DNA of 43,995 bases, taken from assembly GCA_964625905.1 (NCBI GenBank), contig CAZVBS010000002.1:1-43995 (forward strand). The letters are read 5' to 3'. Each line of letters begins with the position of its first letter. Position 1 is the stretch's first letter. This document shows positions 1 to 8,608 of the stretch, piece by piece. This DNA comes from JABMNX01 sp964625905 (GTDB lineage: Bacteria > Patescibacteriota > Minisyncoccia > Phycocordibacterales > JABMNX01). The position numbers were made by a program, and so were the translations under genes. The notes under the pieces were generated by a model, which saw nothing but the letters and a program-made list of their open reading frames with translations, searched no databases and was not told where the DNA came from.

Positions 1-384
1 ATCGTTAGCGGTCTTTGAGACCCCGTATAACAACAAGGTTCCGTCTCTTGTTGAGGTCCAATTTGTTAATACGGCGCTATTGTCATCTGAAAGAGCATGT
101 GGGTCGATGAGTAATTTGTGTTCTCCACCAATACCATCTTTTACATACAAAGAAGGCAGTTCTTCGCTCTTTCCCCTTTTCATAAAAAAGTACTTGTTAT
201 TCCTTGGTGTAGGGATACTGACTATATCTGCACGATATAGTTCAAAAAGCCTTGATTCTATCTCTTTAAGTTTGGGGAGTTTATTTAAATATTTTCTTGA
301 GTTACTTCCTTGCAACTCTACCCACTGGTCGACCTTGGCTGAGTTTGACTCAAGCCACTCAAATTCATCCATGTAGTTTTTCAT
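1..384 (-). CDS. Prolyl oligopeptidase family (S9A) serine peptidase, N-terminal fragment
   Basis: The frame opens at ATG 384-382 and runs off the left edge without a stop, so only the first 128 residues are here. The text reads like the beta-propeller N-domain of S9A peptidases: an EFEWLES segment near the start (family: YRWLED), then VDQWVELQGSNSRKYLNKLP, a YFFMKRG strand, SLYVKDG and LLIDPHALSDDNSA, followed by a TSTRDGTLLLYGVS propeller blade. S9A enzymes cleave short peptides after proline. The Ser-Asp-His catalytic domain lies outside the window, so activity cannot be judged. No signal peptide is seen, which suggests a cytoplasmic enzyme. No Shine-Dalgarno sequence precedes the start; a second in-frame ATG lies at 372. 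Confidence 0.8.
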   Translation of the reverse strand, partial: MKNYMDEFEWLESNSAKVDQWVELQGSNSRKYLNKLPKLKEIESRLFELYRADIVSIPTPRNNKYFFMKRGKSEELPSLYVKDGIGGEHKLLIDPHALSDDNSAVLTNWTSTRDGTLLLYGVSKTAND

Positions 385-454
385 GCAATATAGTATATCA
401 AAAGACTATGTAGATTCTCAAAGTTCTGATATTTTTGGATATATCCAAAGTTTG

Positions 455-528
455 TGGACCCGACAGGACTTGAACCTGCCACCTCCTCAGTGCAAGTGAG
501 GCGCTCTAGCCAGATGAGCTACGGGCCC
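455..528 (-). tRNA. tRNA-Ala (anticodon UGC)
   Basis: The minus strand folds as a 74-nt cloverleaf. The acceptor GGGCCCG pairs with CGGGTCC with one G-U pair. The anticodon stem CCTCA/TGAGG holds a 7-base loop with TGC, and the T arm carries GGTTCAAGTCC. The discriminator is A and CCA is not encoded. Confidence 0.95.
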
Positions 529-555
529 TTTATGTAAGTACCGAAATATTATACC

Positions 556-1536
556 TTACTTTCTATTCACAGCAAGGTTAATAATATGATCTAAAAATTC
601 AGAAAAACTACACCCGGCTTCATTAAGTGCATATGGAACAAGAGAATGTTCTGTTAATCCTGGCAAAGAGTTAGTTTCAATGAAGTAGATTCCTCGTGGT
701 GTCATAATAAAATCAGAACGTGAATAGTGTTGTAGACCTAAAGCATTATGTGCTGTTCTAGTAGCTTCTCTAATTTGCAACTTCTCTTCTAAAGTTAAGT
801 TACTTGGACAAAGTAACTCTACTTCACCTCCATTTCCTTTGTTATACTTCGCATCATAATCAAAACACCTTTTTCCTTTTGGTAAAACTATCTCTATTGG
901 TAAAAGTGTGTATTGATCCTCTCCACGGAAATTGTCAACAACACCACATATTATTTCTTTACCGTTTATAAACTCCTCAACAAATACAGATGAAGATTCT
1001 TCAAGTGCTGACGTTATACCATTAACTAATTCTTGATAAGAACCGGCAAACACAACTCCTAAAGATGAGCCTTTGTCTAATGGTTTTATAACTACAGGTT
1101 GTGGGAATGAACGAAATATTTCAGTTATTTCTGCTTCGAGGTTAGGAGACTGCTTAATAACAATGTGTAGTGGTACACGAATTCCAGCTTTAGAAACTAT
1201 TTCTTTCGCACGAGCTTTATTAATTGATACCTTTGATGCAAACACACCCGATCCAGTATATGGTATTTGAAATTTGTCTAAAATCTTCTGGACTTCACCG
1301 TCTTCACCATACTCTCCATGTAGTGCATTGAATATAACATCAACATTTTTAAGTATCTTACTTGGATGAGTCTCTAAACCTCGCATGTGCCACACACCTG
1401 CTTTAGAAATCAAAATATCGTGTTTTAAATATGTGTCATCTGAAAGGTTTTGCAAGACATGTCCTCCTGTTTTTAGAGAAATATCATATTCACTTGATGG
1501 CCCACCTCGTAGTACACCTACTCGTAGTTTTGACAT
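556..1536 (-). CDS. ddl: D-alanine--D-alanine ligase
   Basis: ATP-grasp ligase that joins two D-alanines for peptidoglycan precursors in the cytoplasm. The 326-residue length is normal. Visible motifs are the N-terminal RGGPSSEYDIS loop (about residues 10-20), HGEYGEDGEVQ (about 93-103), PYTGSG, the ATP-binding VIKPLDKGSSLGV strand, and the C-terminal metal and substrate motif FIETNSLPGLTEHS. All the expected catalytic regions are present. The start follows a TATACT hexamer by 6 bases and there is no Shine-Dalgarno sequence, so the mRNA is probably leaderless. It stands 40 bases downstream of uvrC and could also be read from that transcript. Confidence 0.95.
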   Translation of the reverse strand: MSKLRVGVLRGGPSSEYDISLKTGGHVLQNLSDDTYLKHDILISKAGVWHMRGLETHPSKILKNVDVIFNALHGEYGEDGEVQKILDKFQIPYTGSGVFASKVSINKARAKEIVSKAGIRVPLHIVIKQSPNLEAEITEIFRSFPQPVVIKPLDKGSSLGVVFAGSYQELVNGITSALEESSSVFVEEFINGKEIICGVVDNFRGEDQYTLLPIEIVLPKGKRCFDYDAKYNKGNGGEVELLCPSNLTLEEKLQIREATRTAHNALGLQHYSRSDFIMTPRGIYFIETNSLPGLTEHSLVPYALNEAGCSFSEFLDHIINLAVNRK

Positions 1537-1542
1537 ATGGTT

Positions 1543-1548
1543 AGTATA
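1543..1548 (-). promoter_or_regulatory. -10 element of ddl, leaderless spacing
   Basis: TATACT on the minus strand ends 6 bases before the ddl ATG, so transcription would start at or next to the start codon. No convincing -35 was identified. Confidence 0.5.
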
Positions 1549-1575
1549 GCAAGAGAAAAACTAAAGAAAAACTAT

Positions 1576-2814
1576 CTATATAATCTTTCCTCGTAACTTC
1601 CTGTGATATGAAATAGCAAAACGATGCGCTTCACTGTTCGCTAAAAGTATTTCCTGTTCACGCTCTTTTACAAACCTTTTTTCTCCTGCATATCCTTTTG
1701 GTCTATGGTGTTCATCTTTAGTTACTCCAATAACTGGAATCATGTATCCGAGTTCTTTAAGTACCTTGTTTGCAGTATTAAGTTGTGCTTTCCCGCCATC
1801 TACAACTATTAGTCGTGGGTATTGCCACTCACTATGGGACAATCTACGTAAAAGTATTTCACGAAGCGCAGCAGTGTCGTTATTAGCATCATTTTTAATT
1901 TTAAATTTACGGTACTCATTTTTGTTTTCTTCTCCATCTTCGACAACTGCCATGACTCCTGTAACCTGCTTGCCTGAGGTATGGGCAACATCATATGCTT
2001 CAATACGAAATACTCGACTTCCACGTGGTGTCTTGTACTCTTCTTTGATGAGCGACACGTCACGAATATGAGTAAGTGCAAATATCTTTCTTTTTATTTC
2101 TTGTGCCTTTTCAAATTTTTCTGCTTTTGCTAACTTCTTCATTTCTCTCTCTAATTGAGAGAGTAGTGTCTTCTTCTTTCCGTCTAAAAATAACTTTAAA
2201 TGCCGAATACTTTTTTTATATTCCTTTTCATCTAACTCTTCACTGGGCTTACCTGGAAATACTCCAATAGACTGGTTAAACTTTATTTGTTTTATATGTG
2301 CTTTACTGTTACCTTCTTCAACTGGATACTTAGTATCAAAATATGGAAATATTTTGCGAATTATTTTCATTGCCTCTTTAAATTGCCCTCCTTGTGGAAA
2401 TGGTCCAAAAAAATGTTTGGTCTTTATTTTTCTCAACTGACCTTCTAAATCTTTTCCTCGTACTGTAAGCACTCTAGGAAACATCTCATCAGTAATAACT
2501 ACATAATTAAAACTTTTATCATCTTTCTCACGTGAGTTGTAAATTGGTTGATGTTTTTTAATAAGATTTGCCTCAAGAATAAGTGCTTCGAGTACAGAAT
2601 CAGTTTCTATTACTTCAATTTTTTTAGCTTCTTCTATCATCTTTTCAATAATAGGACTACGAACATCTCGAATTTGTGATATGAAATAACTTCTTACACG
2701 TGAACGAAGTGATGTTGCTTTGCCAATATATAAAATCTCTCGCTTTGCACCTCGAAAAAGATACACTCCTGGAGTATTTGGTAATTTATTTTTCTGTAAA
2801 TCTTTTTTGTTCAT
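1576..2814 (-). CDS. uvrC: UvrABC system protein C, short form without HhH domain
   Basis: Nuclease subunit that makes the two incisions in UvrABC nucleotide excision repair. In order: an N-terminal GIY-YIG domain (PGVYLFR... ILYIGKA), the LILEANLIKKHQP and FNYVVIT strands, a UVR-like helix (LAKAEKFEKAQEIKRKI), and the RNase H-like 3' nuclease core (RIEAYDVAHTSG, RLIVVDGGKAQ, LLANSEAHRFAISYHRK). The usual C-terminal tandem helix-hairpin-helix DNA-binding region is missing: the protein stops at HRKLRGKII. At 412 residues it is well below the usual ~600. The frame stays open to a GTG at 2862, but a strong hairpin (2830-2853) lies in that extension and family similarity begins after the ATG at 2814, so that start is preferred. 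Confidence 0.9.
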   Translation of the reverse strand: MNKKDLQKNKLPNTPGVYLFRGAKREILYIGKATSLRSRVRSYFISQIRDVRSPIIEKMIEEAKKIEVIETDSVLEALILEANLIKKHQPIYNSREKDDKSFNYVVITDEMFPRVLTVRGKDLEGQLRKIKTKHFFGPFPQGGQFKEAMKIIRKIFPYFDTKYPVEEGNSKAHIKQIKFNQSIGVFPGKPSEELDEKEYKKSIRHLKLFLDGKKKTLLSQLEREMKKLAKAEKFEKAQEIKRKIFALTHIRDVSLIKEEYKTPRGSRVFRIEAYDVAHTSGKQVTGVMAVVEDGEENKNEYRKFKIKNDANNDTAALREILLRRLSHSEWQYPRLIVVDGGKAQLNTANKVLKELGYMIPVIGVTKDEHHRPKGYAGEKRFVKEREQEILLANSEAHRFAISYHRKLRGKII

Positions 2815-2829
2815 ATATATAAAGTAGTT

Positions 2830-2853
2830 TACCGCGATCTTACGATCGCGGTA
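2830..2853 (-). terminator. Hairpin between the 107-aa gene and uvrC
   Basis: Ten-base arms TACCGCGATC and GATCGCGGTA around a 4-base loop. There is no long T tract on the minus side (TAAACTACTTT), so it may be a weak terminator or a processing site. It argues that uvrC starts downstream at 2814. Confidence 0.5.
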
Positions 2854-2861
2854 TTTATTCA

Positions 2862-3185
2862 CTACAAACCACTACAAGCCATCTCAGCCAATGGACCTTT
2901 GCAACGTTGAGTAATGTTTTTAAGATGTTCCTTGCTTATCATATGATTATCGTCATTAAGCATGTTCGCAAGTGCTTCGCAAAGTACACCTTCAATCATT
3001 AACCATTTTTCCTCATCAAGAACCAAAAAAGAAGAACCTATAAAGGACACAAATCTGCACAGATCTACTTCTTCCATGAGCGATGCTCGTAATTCTTCAG
3101 GATTAATATTAACCAGCCTCTTTGAAGCCAACTCTTCAATCAAACTTCCGATATTTAATGGACTTCCTCGTTCAATAGCAAACAT
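2862..3185 (-). CDS. Hypothetical protein, 107 aa
   Basis: Not recognised. It is an acidic, apparently soluble protein without membrane segments, predicted mostly helical, with a short NPEELRASLMEEVD stretch and three scattered Cys. A proper Shine-Dalgarno (AAGGA, 7 bases before the ATG) sets the start, unlike the leaderless neighbours. It lies between uvrA and uvrC on the same strand but is separated from uvrA by two palindromes and from uvrC by a hairpin, so it is probably its own transcription unit. Its codon use and signals resemble the 208-, 152- and 94-residue unknown genes further right. A role in repair is only a guess from position. Confidence 0.6.
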   Translation of the reverse strand: MFAIERGSPLNIGSLIEELASKRLVNINPEELRASLMEEVDLCRFVSFIGSSFLVLDEEKWLMIEGVLCEALANMLNDDNHMISKEHLKNITQRCKGPLAEMACSGL

Positions 3186-3250
3186 TTCATTATCCTTGTA
3201 TATTGTGAAAAATGGAGAACTCTTCTTCTAAAGCACAAGTATAGCATACT

Positions 3251-3280
3251 TTAAATAGCCAGAGTACTCTGGCTATTTAA
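3251..3280. repeat. Perfect 30-bp palindrome, AGCCAGAGTACTCTGGCT core
   Basis: The left arm TTAAATAGCCAGAGT is followed directly by its exact complement, with no loop. The same design with varied arms recurs at 30138, 33641, 35043 and 35230. In RNA it would fold as a stem flanked by A/T runs, so a bidirectional terminator is the simplest role. Confidence 0.75.
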
Positions 3281-3335
3281 TATGGCTACCCTCAACGCTT
3301 TCTAATCCGTTTGTATCTTAAAACAAGAGTTTTTT

Positions 3336-3372
3336 ATTTAAATGTGCGAAGCTTAGCTTCGCACATTTAAAT
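3336..3372. terminator. 18-bp-arm palindrome after uvrA
   Basis: Arms ATTTAAATGTGCGAAGCT and AGCTTCGCACATTTAAAT surround a single T. It begins 8 bases past the uvrA stop, so it is likely the uvrA terminator, although the minus-side tail is A-rich and not T-rich. Confidence 0.65.
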
Positions 3373-3379
3373 GATGGTA

Positions 3380-5977
3380 TTATTTTTTAAGTACTTTATT
3401 TAGGTACTTTCCTGTAAACGACTCTTTTGATTCTGCAACTTCTTCTGGAGTTCCTTTAGCAACTATTTTACCTCCTCCTACTCCACCAAGAGGTCCTATA
3501 TCAATAACATAGTCTGCACTCTTAACTATATCCATATTATGTTCAATTAATATTACTGTATTGCCTCTGTCTACAAGACCTTGAAGTATCTGAATAAGTT
3601 TCTTTACGTCCTCATAATGTAGACCGATAGTAGGCTCATCAAGTAGATAAATAGTTTTTTGCATATGAGGTCTATACATCTCAGCAGAGATTTTAACTCG
3701 TTGTGCTTCCCCGCCTGAGAGTGTAGTGGCAGATTGTCCTAATTTTAAATATCCAAGACCTACATCGTTAAGTGTTTTTAATCTATCATATATTGCTGGA
3801 ATATCATCAAAAAATTCAACAGCTTCTTCTACTGTCATACTTAAGATTTCGTATATGTTTTTCTTTTTATATTTAACCTCTAATGTCTCTTTTGTAAATC
3901 TCTTTCCGTCACATAAATCACAAGACACATACACAGTAGGCAAGAAATGCATCTCAACTGCAATCAATCCGTTACCCTGACATGCTTCACATCTTCCACC
4001 TTTTACATTAAAGGAGAACCTTCCTGCTTTCCATCCACGTGCCCTAGCTTCAACTGTTGCAGCAAAAAGATCACGTATATGAGTAAATGCACCAGTATAT
4101 GTTGCAGGGTTAGAACGAGGTGTTCGTCCAATAGGCGCTTGGTTTATCAATATAGCGCGTCCTAAATATTCAGAACCATCAAACTTAGCACAGTTAAAAG
4201 TTTTATTTGAGCGATATTTTCTATCAAATCTAGCTTGTAAATTTTTATATATAATTTCGTACAATAAACTAGACTTACCAGACCCAGACACTCCTGTTAT
4301 AACAGTCATACGTCCAAGCGGTATATCTACACTCATATTTTTAATATTAAATATCTTTCCTCCTCTTATCTTAAGTGCACCTTTTTGTGAAGTACGACGT
4401 TTTTCAGGAATTGCTAGCACTTTATCTCCTCTTAAATAATCAATTGTCACTGATTTTGATGTATTTTTCTTTGCTGTAAGTAGTTTATCAAGCCAATCTG
4501 AAACAATTATCTCTCCTCCATGTATTCCAGCACCTGGACCAATGTCTACTATATAATCTGCTGAATATATTGTATCTTCATCATGCTCAACCACTATAAT
4601 AGTATTCCCAAGATCACGAAGATCAAGAAGTGTTTTGATAAGTCTGTCATTGTCTTTTTGATGCAGACCAATAGTAGGCTCATCAAGTACATATAAAGCA
4701 CCGACAAGACCTGAGCCAAGTTGAGAGGCGAGTCTTATACGTTGTGCTTCCCCACCAGATAGCGTATTCGCTCGTCTATCCAAAGAAAGATAATCAATCC
4801 CAACATTAATCATAAACTGTAATCTATTTTGTATCTCTTTTATAACAACATTTGATATTTCTTCTTCTTTTTTTGTTAATTTAAGAGAACTTATAAAGTC
4901 ATATGCATCTGTTATAGACATTGATGTTAAATCAACAATACTCTTTCCAATATCCTTACTAGATTTATTATTAGAACCGCCAAGAAATACACGAAGAGCC
5001 TCTGGACGAAGTCGTGCCCCAAGACAAACATCACACACTTCTTTTCCAAAAAAATGTTTCGTACCTAGTCCATTACATGCTTCACATGCTCCATAAGGAG
5101 AGTTAAACGAAAACAATCTAGGTTCTACTTCAGGAAAAGATGTACCGTCTAGTGGGCATATAAATTTAGCTGACAATATCCTCTCACTACCATCTGGACT
5201 CTCTATTTTTATAAGTCCATCACTTTCATTGAGTGCATGTTCTATTGCTTCTGAAAGCCGCTCGGTTGCACTCGCTTTATCTTCTTTAAATTCACTTATG
5301 TATATCTCATCAACAAGCACATCAATATCATGCTTCTTAGTTTTTTGAAGCTCTATCTTTTCTCTTAACTGCTTCAGTTTGCCATCTATGCGGACTTGCT
5401 CAAAACCTTTACCAAGAAGATCATATAAAAGTTGATAGTATTCTCCTTTTCTCCCTACAACAACTGGCGCAAGTATTCGAAGTTTTAGATCACTGTATTC
5501 AGCTCCTAATACTTTTTTACTTCCTTTTTTTATATCAGTCTTTTGTATAGATGTTAGTACAACCTTCATCAACTCTTCATGCGAAAGTTTTTTAATCTCC
5601 TGATCATGATGTATACAATACGGCTTTCCTATTCGTGCATATAAAATACGCATATAGTCATATATCTCTGTAATAGTCGCAACAGTAGAACGTGGGTTAT
5701 TTGAACGTGATTTCTGGTCTATCGAAATAGCTGGTGAAAGTCCCGTTATCTCTTCAACCTCAGGCTTCTGCATTTGTCGTAAAAATTGCCTTGCATATGC
5801 AGACAAAGACTCAACATATTTACGTTGTCCTTCTGCGAATATAGTGTCAAAAGCTAGCGAAGATTTTCCAGAACCAGAAAGACCAGTAAAAACTACCATC
5901 TTGTTTCGTGGTATTTCTAAGTCAATATTCTTTAAATTATGCGTTTTAGCGCCTTTTATTACTATTTTATCCTCCAT
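3380..5977 (-). CDS. uvrA: Excinuclease ABC subunit A
   Basis: Damage-sensing ATPase of nucleotide excision repair; works as a dimer with UvrB. Two ABC modules are visible: Walker A GLSGSGKSSLAF near residue 31 and GVSGSGKSSLLYE near 560, with signatures LSGGEAQRIRLA and LSGGEAQRVKISAEM and two LLDEPT/VLDEPT Walker B motifs. The C-terminal zinc finger CEAC...CDLC is intact. In the first zinc finger the expected CxxC reads CPLD (about residue 274), so one ligand is Asp. The 865-residue length is short for the family (~940). The frame opens at 5989, but conserved sequence starts with MEDKIVIKGAKTHNLKN at 5977. A TATACT -10 lies upstream at about 6040. Confidence 0.95.
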   Translation of the reverse strand: MEDKIVIKGAKTHNLKNIDLEIPRNKMVVFTGLSGSGKSSLAFDTIFAEGQRKYVESLSAYARQFLRQMQKPEVEEITGLSPAISIDQKSRSNNPRSTVATITEIYDYMRILYARIGKPYCIHHDQEIKKLSHEELMKVVLTSIQKTDIKKGSKKVLGAEYSDLKLRILAPVVVGRKGEYYQLLYDLLGKGFEQVRIDGKLKQLREKIELQKTKKHDIDVLVDEIYISEFKEDKASATERLSEAIEHALNESDGLIKIESPDGSERILSAKFICPLDGTSFPEVEPRLFSFNSPYGACEACNGLGTKHFFGKEVCDVCLGARLRPEALRVFLGGSNNKSSKDIGKSIVDLTSMSITDAYDFISSLKLTKKEEEISNVVIKEIQNRLQFMINVGIDYLSLDRRANTLSGGEAQRIRLASQLGSGLVGALYVLDEPTIGLHQKDNDRLIKTLLDLRDLGNTIIVVEHDEDTIYSADYIVDIGPGAGIHGGEIIVSDWLDKLLTAKKNTSKSVTIDYLRGDKVLAIPEKRRTSQKGALKIRGGKIFNIKNMSVDIPLGRMTVITGVSGSGKSSLLYEIIYKNLQARFDRKYRSNKTFNCAKFDGSEYLGRAILINQAPIGRTPRSNPATYTGAFTHIRDLFAATVEARARGWKAGRFSFNVKGGRCEACQGNGLIAVEMHFLPTVYVSCDLCDGKRFTKETLEVKYKKKNIYEILSMTVEEAVEFFDDIPAIYDRLKTLNDVGLGYLKLGQSATTLSGGEAQRVKISAEMYRPHMQKTIYLLDEPTIGLHYEDVKKLIQILQGLVDRGNTVILIEHNMDIVKSADYVIDIGPLGGVGGGKIVAKGTPEEVAESKESFTGKYLNKVLKK

Positions 5978-6351
5978 ATATAAACACATTAAGAACCCCG
6001 CGATTGCTCATAGGGTTTAGTATGAGTGAGTATAGCAAGATATTGAAAATATAACAGGTATTAAACCTGATATTATTTCCTTACAGGAACAGTACACCTT
6101 TTGGGTATTTTGTTTCTCAAGGCTCACAAAATACCTCAAAAGCTTTTTTAGTGCTCATACAATCGCACCTCAACCTCGGCTCGGAAATACTCAAGCCTTC
6201 AGCTTGGCATTTCTCTCGCCCTACGTCGCTAATAAAAGACCCTGCATATATTTAAATTTATGTAGGCTTTTAGTCTTTTCTTAATTTATATTCAAAATTA
6301 TCTTTTGTGTATTATTTTTTCTAGTCTTTTAGTTTTATATATTTTTAAATA
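5978..6351. other. Non-coding hairpin-rich gap between uvrB and uvrA
   Basis: No gene is seen. The stretch holds three stem-loops: CAGGT/ACCTG with flanking AATAT/ATATT near 6050-6080, a 10-base stem GGTATTTTGT/ACAAAATACC at 6104-6135, and GAAAT..CAAGC/GCTTG..ATTTC at 6184-6213. A weak AAGACC...GTCTT arm follows near 6226-6280. On the minus strand a TATACT hexamer near 6036-6041 probably serves uvrA. The uvrB 3' end is likely terminated here. Confidence 0.5.
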
Positions 6352-8385
6352 CTATTTTATACCTTCTAATACTTGTATCTCATCACGTATAATCGCAGCG
6401 GTTTCAAAGTCCAAAATCTTCACAGCTTCTTCCATTTGTTTCCTTTTTTCTTTAATTAACTTCTTTGGATTCTTCTTATACAACTCCTTATCTATATCAA
6501 GTAATGTTCCTACTGCTTTTTGGTGTTCTGTACGCAACTGATCTGTGATATCTTTGATATTTTTCTTTATTGTCTTTGGTGTAATATTGTGCTTTTTGTT
6601 ATGCGCTTTCTGTATTTCTCGTCTTCTGTCGGTTTCAGAGATTGCCTTCTCCATCGACTTGGTTATATTATCTGCATACAAAATAGCGCGACCCTCAACA
6701 TTACGTGCTGCCCGCCCAATAGTCTGAATTAGTGAAGTCTCAGAACGTAAGAAACCCTGCTTGTCCGCATCTAAAATACCAACAAGTGTTACCTCTGGAA
6801 GATCGAGTCCTTCTCGTAATAGGTTTACACCCACAAGAACATCAAACTTACCTTTCCTAAAGTCTGTCAAAATAGTAATACGATCAATTGTTTTTATATC
6901 ACTGTGTAAATATTCAGCTTTTATATCTTTATCCTTTAGATACTCACTAAAATCCTCAGCCATTTTCTTAGTAAGTGTTGTTACAAGTACACGACCTCCT
7001 TTCTTTACTGTCTTCTCTATCTCCTCTATAAAATCAATAACTTGCCCCTTATATTTTTTATTTCCTTTACCACTTTCAACAACTGGTCTTATCTCTATCT
7101 CAGGATCTATAAGTCCTGTTGGACGAATTATCTGTTCTATTGGTTTTTTACTATGCTCAAATTCATATACACCAGGAGTTGCTGATGTGTATATTGTCTC
7201 ACCAACTCGAACTTCAAACTCTTTAAAATCAAGAGGTCTGTTATCAAGCGCTGATGGAAGCCTAAACCCATGCTCTATTAATGTACGTTTTCGTGACTGG
7301 TCACCTGCATACATTCCTCCTATTTGAGGAATAGTTACGTGTGACTCATCAATAATTGTTAAGAAATCAGGTGTACCGTCTTTCTTGTGTGGAAAGTATG
7401 AAAGTAGGGTAAAAGGAGGCTCTCCAACTTTTCTTCTATCAAAGTGTCGAGAATAATTTTCGATACCATTACAGTAGCCTATCTCTCTCATAAGAGCCAT
7501 ATCTTGAGTTGTCCTACGTCTTAGGCGCTCTGATTCTAAAATACTTCCAGCTTCATCAAACTTTTTTAATTGTCCTTTTAGTTCTTTTTGAATATCTTCT
7601 ATTGCTTGCTTTCTTTCTTTTTCTGGAGTTACATAGTGTTTAGCTGGAAATAAGAACATCTCACTCTTTTCTTCAATAATTTGTCTGGAGATATCATCAA
7701 GAATAGTTACTTCTGTTACTGTACCTGAAGAAAGTCCTATACGATATATAACCCTCTCACTTGTTGGCATTATTTCAATAAAGTTTCCTACTGCACGAAA
7801 CATTCCTGGTTTTAAATCTGCATTTGTTCTTTCAAAATATATATCTACTAAACTACGTATAAAACCAGAACGAGAAAGCTTGTCACCAACAGTAACTTTC
7901 AAATTAACACCTATGTATCTCTCTGGACTACCTAAACCATAAATACATGAAACAGATGCAACTATAATAACGTCATTACGTGTAAGAAGTGCTTGTGTTG
8001 AAGCGTGTCTTAATCTGTCTATCTCTTCGTTTATTTGTGCTTCTTTCTCTATATATGTATCTGATGTTGGCATATATGCCTCTGGTTGATAATAGTCATA
8101 GTATGAAACAAAATAATGTACTGCATTGTTTGGAAAAAACTCTCTGTATTCTTGAGCGAGTTGTGCTGCAAGTGTTTTATTGTGAGCAATTACGAGAGTT
8201 GGTTTTTGAAACTTCTCTATTACATTTGCAACTGTAAATGTCTTACCTGACCCAGTTACACCCAAAAGAGTCTGGTGTCGTTCACCAGATTCTACTCCTT
8301 TTATAAGAGCCTTTATTGCTTTCGGTTGGTCTCCGTCAGGTTTAAATTCTGATGAAATTTTAAATTTATTCATGGTTATTGACAT
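6352..8385 (-). CDS. uvrB: Excinuclease ABC subunit B
   Basis: Helicase-like subunit that verifies damage and loads UvrC. The 677 residues are full length. Walker A GVTGSGKTFT is at about 42-51, the damage-probing beta-hairpin region YFVSYYDYYQPEAYMPTSDTY follows near 92, then the DESH motif (about 343), the TSATPG motif, and helicase motifs V/VI (GVNLLREGLDLPEV and QTIGRAARN). A C-terminal UVR domain (ETAAIIRDEIQVLE) contacts UvrC. A TACACT hexamer ends 7 bases before the ATG and there is no Shine-Dalgarno sequence, so the transcript is probably leaderless. It sits directly upstream of uvrA with a hairpin-rich gap, so the two may have separate promoters. Confidence 0.97.
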   Translation of the reverse strand: MSITMNKFKISSEFKPDGDQPKAIKALIKGVESGERHQTLLGVTGSGKTFTVANVIEKFQKPTLVIAHNKTLAAQLAQEYREFFPNNAVHYFVSYYDYYQPEAYMPTSDTYIEKEAQINEEIDRLRHASTQALLTRNDVIIVASVSCIYGLGSPERYIGVNLKVTVGDKLSRSGFIRSLVDIYFERTNADLKPGMFRAVGNFIEIMPTSERVIYRIGLSSGTVTEVTILDDISRQIIEEKSEMFLFPAKHYVTPEKERKQAIEDIQKELKGQLKKFDEAGSILESERLRRRTTQDMALMREIGYCNGIENYSRHFDRRKVGEPPFTLLSYFPHKKDGTPDFLTIIDESHVTIPQIGGMYAGDQSRKRTLIEHGFRLPSALDNRPLDFKEFEVRVGETIYTSATPGVYEFEHSKKPIEQIIRPTGLIDPEIEIRPVVESGKGNKKYKGQVIDFIEEIEKTVKKGGRVLVTTLTKKMAEDFSEYLKDKDIKAEYLHSDIKTIDRITILTDFRKGKFDVLVGVNLLREGLDLPEVTLVGILDADKQGFLRSETSLIQTIGRAARNVEGRAILYADNITKSMEKAISETDRRREIQKAHNKKHNITPKTIKKNIKDITDQLRTEHQKAVGTLLDIDKELYKKNPKKLIKEKRKQMEEAVKILDFETAAIIRDEIQVLEGIK

Positions 8386-8429
8386 ATATACTAGTGTAAT
8401 AACAGAATCTGAGCAAGAAATATTTTAAT

Positions 8430-8459
8430 AAAAAAAGCCGAATCCACGAGTAATCCGGC
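8430..8459 (-). terminator. Rho-independent terminator between tgt and uvrB
   Basis: Minus-strand stem GCCGGAT/ATTCGGC (one G-U) followed by seven T residues. Confidence 0.8.
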
Positions 8460-8558
8460 GAGTTTAACAGGGGGAACTACAAAAAAAATTGGACAACCTT
8501 ACACCTCGACTCTATCAGACGGGGGATCGTAAGGGATAAAGTACAAAATCGTCCAAAA
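8430..8558 (-). ncRNA. Candidate small structured RNA between tgt and uvrB
   Basis: About 130 nt on the minus strand ending at a good intrinsic terminator. Two nested stems close it: TTGGAC/GTCCAA (8551-8556 with 8489-8494) and CCTTAC/GTAAGG (8529-8534 with 8497-8502). A TATTAT hexamer lies just upstream near 8561-8567, but no good -35 is seen. It may be a separate small RNA or only the tgt 3' UTR. No known RNA family motif was recognised. Confidence 0.35.
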
Positions 8559-8608
8559 ATATAATACCATAGTATTTATATTCATAACTAGTATGAAAAC
8601 ATTAAAGA

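Noticed and set aside
80..376. Plus-strand open frame of 98 codons
   Set aside because: Lies opposite the prolyl oligopeptidase frame, which shows family motifs.
2815..2862. GTG start of uvrC at 2862
   Set aside because: The extension contains a 10-bp hairpin and has no family similarity.
5978..6351. LexA-type SOS box before uvrA or uvrB
   Set aside because: No CTGT-N8-ACAG or GAACNNNNGTTC match was seen near the starts.
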